Part shown: positions 37,312 through 49,826 of the stretch, in pieces | How the letters are laid out: every line of letters starts with the position of its first letter | Position numbering within the stretch: the first letter of the stretch is position 1 | Assembly: GCF_964355755.1 (NCBI RefSeq) | Contig: NC_092673.1 | Coordinates: 29,517,001 to 29,581,000 of the forward strand | Direction: 5' to 3' | DNA length: 64,000 bases | From: Antedon mediterranea | Lineage: Eukaryota > Echinodermata > Crinoidea > Comatulida > Antedonidae | Program-made: the position numbers and the translations under genes | The notes under the pieces: model-generated | What the model was told of the DNA's origin: nothing | What the model saw: only the letters and a program-made list of their open reading frames with translations | Databases searched by the model: none

Positions 37312-39724
37312 ATGAATCTGTCTACAACAGAAACCTTTTCGTTGAATAAATGGCAAAGATGTTATTTTCATTTAAAATCAAGTGATGCAACTTGTGTTCA
37401 AAAGGCTAATGCAATCAGAGGTATCCTGGCACAAATTGAAGTCGCACATGCCAATAAAAGGTTTGTTGTAAAAAAGGGTCAACTATCCCTTCATCCTTTT
37501 CTCCCCTCTCTTCTTCTCTTTCTCCAGAAAGTGAGGTTTTCTCAGTTCATTTTAAATTATGGAAAAGCATTTTTTGCAAATTTTATTTTCAAAAATCCTG
37601 GTTTGGTAGTTTAGAGAATCCTGTTTTTTATTTGTTACTAATATTGGTAAAAAAATATAATCATGCATCATTGGAGATTTTTAATGGTTAAATTGTTTGT
37701 TTTTGATTTTTATATACTCATCCTTTAATAAATCTTAATTAAATGCGTATATTGTATACTTACATTTGTTTTAACTAGCCACATTATATGTACAGTATTA
37801 CATTGTGCATTGTTTTCATTACATTTTTTAGCATTTCAAACAGTGGTGCCATGCATCTAACCAAACAGTATGGGGGTTTACTGTCCAGCATCGTTGATTC
37901 GCAAACAGGACTTAATAACTACGCTGAGCAAACTTTAACTTTATGCGCTAATCATAGAAATGGTAATTGCATCGCTAGTTAAAGTTACTTTAAAGCTTGG
38001 TTCCCACTAGAACGTAACGCAAGGACGTAAACGCAACGCAAGCGCGTTGACCAATGACAAGCGAAGTTATAGACAGTTAGCAATCACAAGCGAATAAGCC
38101 AACGCTTGTGATTGGTCAATTCACTTGCGTTGCGTTACGTCCTTGCGTTGCGTCGCTAGTGGGAGCCGCGCTTTAACAAGTAAATACTTAAGTGATAAGA
38201 GTACACACTTTAACTAGACCAGTTCAAGCTGTACTAAAACACACACTACTAAAACCAAATTAGAGTATGGTGCAAATTGATACCAAATCATTTTACCTAC
38301 AGTACTGTAAACAAAGAGCGTTATTTTTGTTAGTTGCCTAAATGATGTATATTTATAAATTAAAAAATTTAAGAAAAAAGGATAATATTGAAAGCAAAAA
38401 AATTGAAAATATTAATGATTAAATGTTTTTTATCAGAATATCATACAGAGACAAATATAAGAAAATTATAAAAAAGGAGAAAATAATGTATTATTGATAA
38501 TTGTATTGATCATGACATTATGAAAGAATAAAAATGGTGGTTCACGCCACTAAATAAACAAAGAGCATGTTTAAGAGGTGGTTTTAATTTTGACTTTTAT
38601 ATGACCACACTGTGAAGGGTCAATAAAATACAGAGAGAGTTTTTTTAGGCAACACATTTAATATGTTTGATTAATTGTATTGTAAGTAATAACAAAAATC
38701 TTTTTGTACTGGCAGAAAGTCAAGAATGGAGGAGTGCTTTGACATCAGAAAGTTTGCTTGAAAATGAACATATACAAAATATGCTGAAACATTCACAGGT
38801 GAGATACTTTATTACACATTAAGGTTGAGTTAAACATTTGATGAATATCAATATTTAAATGTTTGAGCTACAGAAGCTAGGAGGTAGGTGTAAAGAACAT
38901 TAAAATGAATGAATCATTATAATAATCACCATCATTATAATCATAATCATCATCTTAATCATCATTGTCATCATCATAATAATATGGTGATGAATGGATG
39001 GTGTTAGCATGGATGGAAAGCTAGCACTAAGCTTTAGGTTGGGTAGAAGAATTCTCAGCCCAGCTGTTTATGTTATTATTCTCTACTTGGCGGTATGAGA
39101 CTATTTTAGAGTACGATTTGTGACACATTTTTGTTTTGTTTCTCTCTTCACAAACTCAGGATTTTAAGACAAATCAAATGAACCAGTCTACCATCGTTGT
39201 TAGAACCAAACAACCAGGAACCAACAGAGTACAAAATCCAGTTACTGCTTGTCAAAATCAACCAGAAAGTGCAAAGCCAGCTACAATCTCACATCAAGTG
39301 TATCATCAGCAGAACATTAATGTTAAAACAGAGGGAGGACATTACAAGCAACAGAATTGTAGTACTTATTCTACCTCTGGTCAAAGTTCAAAGTTTAATC
39401 CTACATTGTCTGTTTTTGAAAGTCACTTTAAGTCTGATCTTAAAGTGAAATCAAGTTTGTTGAAGTCAGATAGGAACTCAAATGTCAACCATAATAAATT
39501 GTTTTATGATTCAGAATCGGGGCCTAGTAACTCAAACAGAAGATTGTATAATTCAGATTCAGGGCCTAGTACATCAAATTCATGTCTTAATAATGTAGAT
39601 CTAAATAGAAAATATCCAGATGCAGGGCCTACCGCAGATTCTGGAAGACAAAATCTACACAGAAGCAGACTATTTGGTGGTGACTTGCTGCAACAACAAA
39701 GTGCGAATAAGAGAACATTACATG
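37312..39724 (+). CDS. FIGNL1 N-terminal region, exons 1-4
   Basis: Exons 1-3 code a helical N-terminal part with [10 protein letters not shown] and [13 protein letters not shown], matching the family's conserved N-terminal domain (ESGLNNYAE in vertebrates). Exon 4 (39160-39724) is a long Ser/Asn/Gln-rich linker with near-duplicate stretches such as [15 protein letters not shown] and [14 protein letters not shown], low-complexity and fast-evolving in this family. Confidence 0.85.
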
Positions 39725-42700
39725 GTAAATATTTTTAAATAATAAAGTTTGTATTGTTTGTAGCATTACAGACTATGTTTGTACAAGCTTTTCTCAGTAG
39801 TCTAGGTCCTGTATTTTGACTATATATTACTAGTAAAAAGATAAATATTTTGACACACATGGCATTTCATACATAAATACTTTAGCTCGACAAAAATAGT
39901 AATGCCAACTGGTGGACTAACATAAAAGAAAAGCAATGACTTTAGATTTCCTTTCAATAAAGGGTTTTAAACATTTTATATTCAAATATATAGACATGTA
40001 TGAATGTGACATGAAAAAGTCATCCCATGTAAGCAGAACATTGAATCAAGATGATGTTACTCACCCTAAGCAAGCTAATAACTTTCTGACAGCCAGAGAC
40101 CAATTGGTGAGACATCTCATTCATTCCGAGTGTTGCACAACTGGATTCAAAACGGGTGAAACTTGATCCAGGTTTTCATAAATTAATAAAACACTATGTT
40201 TTAGTTTTGACGATTATACAGGTGGAATGCCATCCTGAGATTAGAGCGCGTCGTCGTCGTCTCAGTTTATTTGTGTTATTTTATACATAATTTATACTTT
40301 TTATTGACCAGAGATTCCAAAATAAATGATTGAAGGAATGATGAAGGATAGAACAATAGCTTGAACATTTCATTTCACAATTTGTAGGCCCACCCACTCT
40401 CCCAAAGCCTTATTTCAAAATCCTGGATCTGGAAATTATCCCTGACCATGCTCATGTTGGCATGCATGAGTACTGCATGCTCATGTTGGCATGCATGAGT
40501 ACTGCATGCTCATGTTGGCATGCATGAGTACTGCATGCTCATGTTGGCATGCATGAGTACTGCATGCTCATGTTGGCATGCATGAGTACTGCATGCTCAT
40601 GTTGGCATGCATGAGTACTGCATGCTCATGTTGGCATGCATGAGTACTGCATGCTCATGTTGGCATGCATGAGTACTGCATGCTCATGTTGGCATGCATG
40701 AGTACTGCATGCTCATGTTGGCATGCATGAGTACTGCATGCTCATGTTGGCATGCATGAGTACTCCATGCTCATGTTGGCATGCATGAGTACTGCATGCT
40801 CATGTTGGCATGCATGAGTACTGCATGCTCATGTTGGCATGCATGATTACTGCATGCTCATGTTGGCATGCATGAGTACTGCATGCTCATGTTGGCATGC
40901 ATGAGTACTGCATGCTCATGTTGGCATGCATGAGTACTGCATGCTCATGTTGGCATGCATGAGTACTGCATGCTTGTATTCATACAATCTTTGAGAAAAG
41001 CTACCAATAATAAATCTGTTGCATTTATTTACTTGCAGACAATTAACAACCAGAAGAAGAATAGAGGAAGAGAAGAAAGCACTAGCGGGTCAACAACTTG
41101 TTACGGGACAAGTCGTAAAGTGCTTGGAACAAGGTACAGTAGAACCTCCATTTTACGTACGGTACGGGACCGAAAGGCGTACGTAAAACAAAGGATTCGT
41201 AAAATCAAGGTTGACCTTAAATTGACCCCAAATACGTAGAGATCGTAGCTGGCCGTGTTTGCCTTCTGTACATTATGCAGGTGGTCACTAGCTAGGCCTT
41301 GCCTAGACTATTCAGGCCAGGCTAGCAGGCCTAGCAAGATGTGAGGCCTAACTAGAAAAGTACAGTATATACAGGCTGTGCGATGTTTAAATAAAGTGTA
41401 AAATATAATTGTTTTCTATAAAAAAAAAAACAGTCGCTGCTTTATGGGGAATGCACGTGCGTAGCTTGTCCCACACACAGCAGAATTCCTCACACAGCCA
41501 TGCTTGTGGCTTTGTGTGCTTTGTTGTTGTTAATTTGCGCCCTCAATGTAAGAAAATGATGACGTCATCGGTTATTTTTAGCGTACGTAAAATCGAGGGA
41601 ACGTAAAATCAGGGTACGTAAAACACAGGTTCTACTGTATTAAGTATTTTATTATACTAACTAGAAGCATGATAATGATGATGCATGATAACAGGATTAT
41701 TACCACTAATATTATTGGTTATCCGCCTCAAGCGGATAAGCCCTTGGAATTGTAGTGTTTCTTTTTTTTTTTTTTATTATTCTTTCTTTCCGCCACTTTT
41801 GTACGCGACGTTTCTCTGCAACGTGTTAACATAACATGTTGTAACTTGGTAAACATTTAGACATTTAACTGAAGTTGTGCAGCCAAGCTTTTGGACGCTG
41901 TCAGAGCCGCGTAGCGTAAGTTACGCGCGAGTTTATGAAAATCTTAAATTGATCATAACTTCGAAAACCGATAAATATTTTTTAACGTAACTTTCAGCCA
42001 CGTTTTCTTCACATCAATGGCTAACTTTTTCAATCTTTAGCACATTTTTGGACACTAGAAAGTTTGCGCGTAAATTGCGTTTGAAATTTTAAAATACTCC
42101 AAATTTGTACACGCTGTTTCTCTGCAATGCGTTAACATAACATGTTGTAACTTGGTCAACATATAGACATTTAACTGAAGATGTGCAGCCAAGCTTTCTG
42201 ACGTTGTCAGATACGCGTAGCGTAAGTCACGCGCGATTTTCTTAAAATCTTAAATTGATCATAATTTCAAAACAGATAAATATTTTTTAACGTAATTTTC
42301 AGCCAGGTTTGGTTCACATCATTTGTTAACTTTTTTATTCCTACCGAATTTTGTAACATTAGAAAGTGCGCGCGTAAACGGCGTTTGAAATTTTAAAATG
42401 CTTCAAATCAATTTCTGATTAATCAATCAATCAATCAATCAATAATTTTTATTTCTCAAATAAAAACACAAAAAAACAGTTAACATTTTCTAAAAATAAT
42501 AGATAATAAATGAGAAAAAGGAATTAAATAGAGCACGTTTCAGGTCATTTTAAGCGTTTAAAAATTTACCACTGGTGCGCACATTTTTACGCGCGCACGG
42601 CGCAGGGAACACGTATGAGTATTTCTTTTACACGATTTGTGTTTTTAAATCTTTGGTTAACAATTTTACGTTATTTTATTCACTATTCAACTTGAAATGC

Positions 42701-45700
42701 CGTTCTACGAGCACGTTAAACATGACTGGTTGCGCACAAAAACGTCAAAAAATTGTGAAAATGTTACAAAATATGTCTACTTTTAAAAACGATACAGTTC
42801 ATCAGAATGCAAGGTTACCCCCATTTCTTATTTTTATTTCTTGCAGTGTATGAATCATAGGTATGATTTATTATAGTGTTGAATACTAAAACGTGTTTGA
42901 TGGCTACATTATTTGCATATTAAATATAATTTTTGAAATTTTTATCATCAAACAAACATAAACTTTTTCAAACAGCAAAACAATAAACATAACGTTTATC
43001 TTTTTTCTTTTCATGTTAATATATAAAACTTGAAAGTATGTACTTTCATAAAATGTCAGCGTTTAAAATTTGTGAAGATTTCATCATAGTAAAATTTATG
43101 ATTTAAGTTTGATATGTAATAATCAACTTGCATCGAGGGGGTTCACGACATACCGAATGAACGAGGACTCTTTCTTCGGATTCTCTTCAGCAGGTGCTCA
43201 TATGGCTCGATGTGTAATGCAACCGACTTTGGTATCGGAGGTACCGGGTTCGAATCCCATCACGGGAAAACAATTAAATAAAAGGATTTGTTTGGTTATT
43301 ACACTGAAAGGGCAGTTGTAATTTTGAATAGGCTACTTTTTGGAAAAGTCACAACTGAAAAGTACTTGAATGCGCAAGATACGTTTTGTTGCGGGCGGAT
43401 AACCAAACTCGTCCTCAAGTGACAAGTTTAAGATCTAGTTATTTTTTATTCTGGGTAGCCTTTTCAGTAAAAGACTGTTCTCCCAGAGGGCCCAGTGTAC
43501 AGTACTATGATGAGTTTGTGACAGTGACTGTGTGTGAACTAGTACTCTGGGTAACCCCCTACTCATCTCAAGAGATGTACTAGGTTCTTTAAAGTGCACA
43601 TGAACCAGATGTGTACACTGGACCTATGGTTTATAGTCCTTATCTGGGAAGACTCATTCTACCACCAGAACCATGGAGCGAGTGAGCCTCGAACCCTTGC
43701 TGATAATGTTATGGCTACGTATTACGGTTTCATGGTCTTAACCGCTCAGCCACTCACTCGCTTAATGGATGGTGTCCGGGATTAAAAATAGGATGGAATG
43801 GTCAAGAGATTCCTAGATAAGGAGTTGGCGGTGGTGGCGGTGGTGGCACATGACTAAACCAACACCTCAACCTATGCACAACCTTGTGAATTTTACCTGT
43901 AAAGATTTTTATTCTATAAATGTTGTAATTAATTTCAGACGTGGACTAAACAGTAAATTTGTTCCTCCAATTATGAATAAAGATGAAGTCACTCAAGAGA
44001 CAAGGTAATCTTTATTAAATTAATTTAAAAGTTTTCCATAAAACCACTTTTATATATGTCTTTTATATTTGTTTTTTTCTGTATCAATGTTTTTATGGAA
44101 AGTTGGTCTATGTTTATCCATGGAGAAATAAGTTATTTTTCCATGGTTTATCAAAAGTTATAATGCATGTGATAATTGATTGTGTTTAGGAATACCAGTC
44201 ATTCAGGTAGTGCTGATAGCAATGAATGCATTGATGAACGTTTAAAGAATATCGACCCTAAAATGATTGAACTTGTCATGAATGAGGTAATTTTTATATT
44301 TACTTTTAACTTCAGAAGTAATGCAGTGAACATTTGTGATTTTATTTTAAATAGGAGAAATTTGTCATCATTTGTGAGTCTAGGAGAGGTTCAGTAATTG
44401 AATGAATGATAGATGGATGGAGGGTTGGCTGATGGGATGGGAAATTGTTGTATGTGTTGATGGTATAAGGATCTTCTTTGATGGAATGGGATGGATATAT
44501 GTAAAACCAATTAAAAATACCAGTGGGAAAAATGTTACATAATATGTACATAATATGCAAATTCTTCTGGCTGTCAAACATTACGCGGTCTACGCGCGAT
44601 TTAACAAAATCACGTTTGTAATCATATCTTCACAAGCATGAATCACTTTTAAACAAAATTTGGTACTCATAAATTTCAGGTCATATTTCATCATATGGGA
44701 ATACAATTGGTACGTGCGTAGCGCATATAACACATGCGTACGCGCGCTTAAAATGTTCAAAATTTTCAGAATTTATTTTCGATGAAATTAGAGTACGTTT
44801 CAGGCAATTTTAAGCGTTTAAAAAATTGCCATAAGTGCGCAGATTTTTGCACGCGCACTGCGCGTCAAACGTTATTGCGCACTGTTTTTGTCCGATTACT
44901 GTTGTACTGTATAACCTTTCTTTAACAATATCATCATATTGTATTAACTTTTCAACGCGAAACAGCGTTATACGAGCACATCAAAAGTGACAGGCTACGC
45001 ACGTGTAAGTTAACAAAATGGTGAAAATATGCAAAATTTTAAAATTAATATATATCGTTAGAATGCTCGGGAACACCGATTTTTTATTTCATTTTCTTGA
45101 AGTGTATGTATCATATGTATGATTTATTATGAAATTAAGAGAACAAAAGTTGATTAAGTCATCATTAATGGCATATTAAATTTACAAAAATTTATTTCGA
45201 CAATCAAACAAATTATAACATTTTCTTAGGCCGAAATAACAAACTTAACATTAACTTTCTTCCTTAAGAAGTTCATATATTAAAGTTAAAAGTATATAGT
45301 TTGACAGTGCATCATTTTTAAAAATCTTTAAAGATGTCATCATAGTAAAACATTATAATTCATTGCGGTATGTAATAATCTATCTGCACCAAAGTGGTTA
45401 CTGCATAGTAAATACACGGAGGAATATTTCCATAATTTTTAGTCAGTTGTGTATGGCTCGGTGGTCTTTGCTCGTGTCTACAGCATTCAAGCTACCGAGT
45501 TCGAGGCTTACCTTGGGAAACGTAACGAAATAAGATTTTTTTTATTACCCGTATTGTTTGTTCAATTGTATTTCTTAGTGCTTAGATTATACAGATGATT
45601 TATAATGAAATTTATTTAAAAACACAAATGTGGTTTATGACATTATATACGCAGAAGGATCTTTGATCGGATTATGATACCGGCTATTGTATTTGCGTTA

Positions 45701-48700
45701 GCAAGATCCTATCATATATTATAAATAACTAAAGATTCTGAGAAAATCAATCAATCAAAATATCTTAAATCAATCAATTATCTTTATTTAAATCAATGCA
45801 TATAACCTATAATTCGTCATAGTGACGAATTAAATCTAGTTTTATTTTGTATCTTCATTGAGATCCAACCACACTGATACCCACAGCATTGTCATTTTTT
45901 TCCGTAATTTGCCTTTGGATTTATTAATATAATATTTACATATTTGTCAGGTGATGGATAACGGTCCACCAATTCATTGGGATGACATTGCAGGTCTTGA
46001 ATTTGCTAAGTCAACCATTAAAGAAATTGTGGTGTGGCCAATGCTTAGACCGTAAGTACCATTTTAACGTCATTATTTCATATTCTTATTATATTGGTTA
46101 AGGTGAGTGCATTTCCAAATATGTATACTGTATGTATATATCATACACCACTGTAGTTAAGTTACTTCATATATAGAGCAAATGAGATGTTTTATTTTTT
46201 ATTTCATACGCATCCGCAAGTAACTCACCAATACAGGATGGATAAACTATTTAATAATTTATTGTGCTTTTCTTGCAGAGACATTTTTCATGGTTTGCGT
46301 GGACCACCAAAAGGTCTATTACTGTTTGGACCACCTGGAACCGGCAAAACACTCATAGGTAATTGAAACATCTAGTTTATAAACAATTTTATTCTATTAT
46401 TTTTTTTTTTTCCAAAATAACTACTATAAATTTAATTGACGATTTATTATTTATTTTGATAGGAAAGTGTATTGCCAACCAATCAGGAGCAACGTTTTTC
46501 AGTATTAGTGCTTCGTCGTTGACATCTAAATGGATCGGTGAAGGAGAAAAGATGGTGAGGGCGCTGTTTGCTGTATCCCGTTGCCATCAACCAGCTGTTA
46601 TCTTCATTGATGAGATTGATTCGTTATTATCGCAGAGATCAGCTGATGAACATGAATCGTCAAGAAGAATTAAAACAGAATTTCTTGTGCAATTGGTAAT
46701 AAAAAATAATTCATGCATTTCATCATAAAGATATATCTTATACCCATTTCACACCAAAACACTCGGGTTTTAAGACCATTCAAAACATCGATAAACTCCG
46801 GAGATACCCCTTTCACACCAACCTAGCAACACCAGGGTTTATAAAATAAAATTGTAAATGTCGCCCTTTGTTTTATTACATAGCGACGATTATTAGAATC
46901 ATTTTAATTAATAATATTTTTAATTTGATAATTAATTTCAAAAGTCTCAGAATTCATATAATGATTTATTGATACCACGTATTATTTTCTAGACCCGCTA
47001 TTATTTTTTACAAATACTTAAAGTATTTTGAAATAATACTAAAGCAATGAGTGATTGTGTGAGGATGACTTTTTGACCTCAAAAGTTTGATGTTGGTACC
47101 TTTCACACCAAAACACTGGGGTGTCTCCGCAGTTCACTCTCCGGAGAATGTTCAGCTGTTCAACCCCGCAGTTTTAAACTCCGGAGTTGCTTGATTTTAC
47201 CTTTCACACCAAATAACCGGGGCGTCAACTCCGAAGTGTCTCTCCTTTGTATAATCATAAAAATATTATCCAGGCCTTGTCTTTTGCAAATTGTAGGTGT
47301 GCTACAAATTGCACTCCTCAATACATTCAGGGGTGCTGTAGGTGTGCTGTTTGTATTTTGGTGTGTAGAAATTTAAGCTTGTTGTAAATCGCACTCCTCA
47401 AGGGCATTTTAGGTGAGTGATCGCACTCGCTCGCCTTAAAAGACAAGGCATAATTATAGTGTACTATAATATCTCTACGGTATAATACTTTTTTTATTTC
47501 CAAAATTTATCAGAATTATTATTTTTTTATGGTATCTTATGATGTGGTCAAAGTCTCTCGATGATCACATTATATTATTGATATTTATTTCTTTACAAGG
47601 ACGGTGCTACAACAAATTCAGAGGATAGACTGTTAGTGGTCGGCGCTACAAACCGCCCTCATGAGATAGACGAGGCTGCCCGAAGACGACTGGTCAAGAG
47701 ACTTTATATTCCTCTACCAGATGCTGCTGCAAGAAAACAAATTGTAACCAACTTGCTGAGCACACAAGCGTATGTGCTAAGCGAAAGTGAACTAAACAAC
47801 ATACAGGAACAAACTGAAGGTAATTATAATGTATGAGTCATGGTGTTTTAAGAGATACTACTACTGGAGAAAGTTTTAGAGAAATGCCCAAAAAGGTTAA
47901 TTCATTTAAAACAAATATATTGTACAGACAAAAATTGGAAACCAACATTTAATTTTATTTTATACAAATAATAAATGTTTATGAGTGTAATGGTACAAAT
48001 AATGGCATGAGGTGAATGATGAAAGGTTATATTTCAATATGATTATGTGACCCACAATTGTCCAAACAAATGACAGGAATTTATTTAGGTGTGTAGTGAT
48101 TTATTTAAGTTGGTTCCGAGCTTTCTCAGGCGTATATAACTCCACGCGACGTACACTGTCACTGAATGATAACTCATACAAAAGTATATTTAATTCAACT
48201 AGAACTTTTATTCCTTGTAACTCGATTAATACATCTTACTACCAGTCAAGCCTTATTTTCTTTATCATCTTTCCATTTATCTACTCTGATCTTATTCTCT
48301 CTTCTCTTCTAATATCTATAACATTCTACTTTTATACTGGATATGCAAATTTTAGGCTTCAGAGGAGGATAACATTTTCCCTCCAAAAATTATACGATTT
48401 TGATTGGCTAATAATATAAGGCGGACCTGGTCTAAAGCATCCTTCTCTAAACACAGAGAATCACAACATAAATAATATGACAAGGTGTTATTATAATATC
48501 TTATATTACATAATGCATGTTCTATCAACTTTACCCCTAAATAATCAACCTCACCCTTAAATATAACAAAACCTAACCCTATAAATATTCCCTAAAGTAC
48601 TAAAAAATGAATTACCACCCTCCGAGGGGTGTGTGGTACCACTATTATGTATAGTGTTTTGTAGTGTTTAGTAGGACCAATCAATACTGTGGTTGGCACT

Positions 48701-49053
48701 GTTAACTTTATACCAAGGTGGAATCTTATTTCTACTCTATTAGGTTATTCAGGCGCTGATGTTGCTAATTTATGTCGTGAGGCTGCTCTTGGCCCAGTTA
48801 GATGTATCAAAGATATCCAACAAGTTTCTGCTGATCAGGTAATACATTTTAAAATACAGTATGTACTGCATATGACCTGGATCTGCCCCCATTTCCTTGC
48901 AGTGTACTTATTGTGCTTTTTTCTTTTTTTCAGGTTCGTCCCATGCTTTTTAAAGATTTCCAGGCAGCTTTAAAAACTGTTAGACCAAGTGTTTCTCAGC
49001 AAGATCTTAATATTTACCTAGAATGGAATAAACAATATGGAAGTGGTATTTGA
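37312..49053 (+). CDS. Fidgetin-like protein 1, AAA ATPase (14 coding exons, 715 aa)
   Basis: Coding exons: 37312-37460, 37832-37962, 38716-38798, 39160-39724, 39994-40106, 41039-41133, 43939-44004, 44190-44286, 45951-46051, 46279-46358, 46463-46695, 47600-47819, 48744-48838 and 48934-49053; all phases join. The AAA part is nearly identical in text to vertebrate FIGNL1, including DERLKN, PKMIELxMNE, the Walker loops and the RPSVS C-terminal end. FIGNL1 is a nuclear AAA ATPase that binds RAD51 and removes it from DNA, acting in homologous recombination and meiosis; it is related to fidgetin, spastin and katanin. The start is the ATG at 37312, giving [19 protein letters not shown], which aligns with the vertebrate N-terminus (HLSEWQKNYF-type). 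Length is near the usual 650-700. Introns are heavily loaded with transposons. Confidence 0.95.
37991..38175. mobile_element. MITE-like element, family B copy 3
   Basis: Ends aaagcttggttcccactag and ctagtgggagccgcgcttt; interior inverted arms contain cgtaacgcaaggacgtaa and ttacgtccttgcgttgcg. Located in FIGNL1 intron 2. Confidence 0.8.
39994..44286 (+). CDS. FIGNL1 central linker with RAD51-binding region, exons 5-8
   Basis: Exons 39994-40106, 41039-41133, 43939-44004 and 44190-44286. Exon 5 ends FLTARDQL, matching the vertebrate FKTAKEQL stretch. Exons 6-7 join to [19 protein letters not shown], corresponding to the vertebrate RGILGKFVPPI segment within the region reported to bind RAD51. 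Exon 8 has [18 protein letters not shown]. The start of exon 5 (tatatag/ac) has the weakest acceptor of the gene. The donor of exon 6 abuts a transposon. Confidence 0.82.
40447..40972. repeat. 29 bp satellite, about 18 copies
   Basis: Unit catgctcatgttggcatgca then tgagtactg, almost invariant (single changes at about 40771 and 40847). It is rich in catg and gcatgc palindromes. It lies in FIGNL1 intron 5, about 65 bp before exon 6. Confidence 0.97.
41137..41637. mobile_element. TIR element (pogo/Tigger-like ends, TA target site)
   Basis: Left end CAGTAGAACCTCC and right end AGGTTCTACTG are inverted and flanked by TA (41135-41136 and 41638-41639). Further inverted stretches of cgtacgtaaaa occur inside. 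About 500 bp, no transposase, so non-autonomous. It begins 3 nt into the intron after FIGNL1 exon 6. Confidence 0.8.
41717..43404. mobile_element. 1.7 kb TIR element with internal duplicated blocks and a tRNA-like segment
   Basis: Ends ggttatccgcc and ggcggataacc are inverted. Inside, a block around 41812-42095 (cgacgtttctctgcaacg, gttaacataacatgttgtaa) repeats at about 42108-42400. An aatc run lies at 42420-42442, and 43199-43268 is tRNA-like. No transposase reading is seen. It lies in FIGNL1 intron 6. Confidence 0.6.
43199..43268 (+). other. tRNA-like segment with Pol III boxes
   Basis: tatggctcgatgtgtaatgc resembles an A box, ccgactttggtatcgg an anticodon arm and gggttcgaatccc a perfect B box. 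Acceptor pairing is poor, so this is a tRNA relic or SINE head rather than a gene. Confidence 0.4.
43485..43770 (-). mobile_element. tRNA-derived SINE, minus orientation
   Basis: Read on the minus strand it begins gagtggctgagcggttaaga and has gggttcgaggctcactcg, the A and B boxes of a Ser/Leu-type tRNA. The body includes gttcatgtgcactttaaaga and acctagtacatctcttgaga. The tRNA head plus an unrelated body is the SINE layout. Confidence 0.7.
44580..45840. mobile_element. Diverged relative of the 41717 element
   Basis: Shares tacgcgcg-type text, the gtttcaggcaattttaagcg then ttaaaaa block (compare 42538-42565), an atgtatcatatgtatgattt block (compare 42849-42871) and a tRNA-like stretch at 45443-45520 (tatggctcggtggtc, accgagttcgag). 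Borders unclear. FIGNL1 intron 8. Confidence 0.5.
45840..45925 (+). mobile_element. Second copy of the 32970-33195 repeat
   Basis: Matches the cattgagatccaaccac, tacccacagcattgtcattt and aatttgcctttggatt text; ends about 25 bp before FIGNL1 exon 9. Confidence 0.6.
45951..49053 (+). CDS. FIGNL1 AAA ATPase domain, exons 9-14
   Basis: By residue number: Walker A GPPGTGKT at 484-491, pore-loop text SKWIGEGEK at 515-523, Walker B VIFIDEID at 539-546 with catalytic Glu 544, sensor-type GATNRP at 586-591, and arginine-finger RRR at 599-601. The small domain carries [14 protein letters not shown], and the C-terminal helix ends [20 protein letters not shown]. All residues needed for ATP binding, hydrolysis and hexamer contact are intact. 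Confidence 0.95.
46741..47240. repeat. Interspersed cctttcacaccaaaacact repeats
   Basis: At least four copies of ttcacaccaa(aacac) and several ctccgga blocks, partly inverted, in FIGNL1 intron 11. Probably one degenerate DNA element. Confidence 0.55.
47272..47452. mobile_element. MITE-like element with gccttgtctttt ends
   Basis: gccttgtcttttgc at the left and ttaaaagacaaggc at the right are inverted; the interior repeats gcactcctcaa twice. Confidence 0.65.
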
Positions 49054-49130
49054 ACACACATGTTCTAAGAAAGAAAGACAAATGTACTTAATTGTTATCA
49101 AATGTTCTGAAATAAAATAAAAAATTAACA
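49054..49130 (+). terminator. FIGNL1 3' UTR and poly(A) signal
   Basis: AATAAA at 49111-49116, about 60 nt after the stop; a short 3' UTR. Confidence 0.7.
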
Positions 49131-49769
49131 AAAACAATTAACATGTTTTTTATTAATAGTATTATAATGCACTGGTCATTTTTTTAAATACTAGGCTATT
49201 TTGATATCACATAAAACAATGGATGGGAAATGATGATTTATATACCTGATAAAAAAAATGTGAAGAAAAACTAGCCATTGTTTTTTTAATTTTATACCTT
49301 AATGATTTTTTTGTTTTTTCAACTGTTTATTTTGTATTTTTTATAAGCGAAACCATTGAGATTTTGTTTGTCACACACACCCTTCCCCTAAGACAATGCA
49401 GAACAAAGAAGGGATGGTTTATTATGAGGATAAAATTACATTTTCCGTATTTGGCAATATTATACCCATATTTGGGGAGATAGCAAAGAAGTAGCCAATG
49501 AAAATCCTACGCGCATGAATTCAAACGGCCATACTTATTACGTAGACTAAATATAATTGTCTCCCGTAGATTATTCCGCCGGAAATACACTATGACAATT
49601 TAATGTTTTTTCCTAAATATTATAACAATTCTTTTAGGTACTTTACTAAATATTAAATTATTTAAAAATGATAAGATGTAAAATAGAGATATAAGTTTAA
49701 AATTATGCTTAAAAAACGCCATTGTTTTCAAGACCTACTTTGTTTACGCGGATGCTTAATATTTTCAAA
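49131..49769. other. Intergenic gap between FIGNL1 and Ki-67
   Basis: About 650 bp with no gene. Near its right end gccggaaat (49570-49580) and gcgcggaagtgg (49796-49807) are ETS-like motifs, expected of a housekeeping or cell-cycle promoter; this is inference. Confidence 0.45.
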
Positions 49770-49826
49770 TTGCTCTCCGTCAGTTACAAATTACTCGCGC
49801 GGAAGTGGTTTTTACATGTTTGTCAA
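49770..49826 (+). promoter_or_regulatory. Possible 5' noncoding exon of Ki-67
   Basis: The stretch ends in tttgtcaa/gtaagt, a strong donor, just after the GC-richer ctcgcgcggaag. The next acceptor (atttcag, 50531-50537) leads 19 nt before the ATG at 50557. Confidence 0.4.

Noticed and set aside
48096-48419. 107-codon ORF in a FIGNL1 intron
   Set aside because: It has no recognisable domain, lies between exons 12 and 13, and its Ser/Phe/Ile-rich text looks like chance translation of intron sequence.
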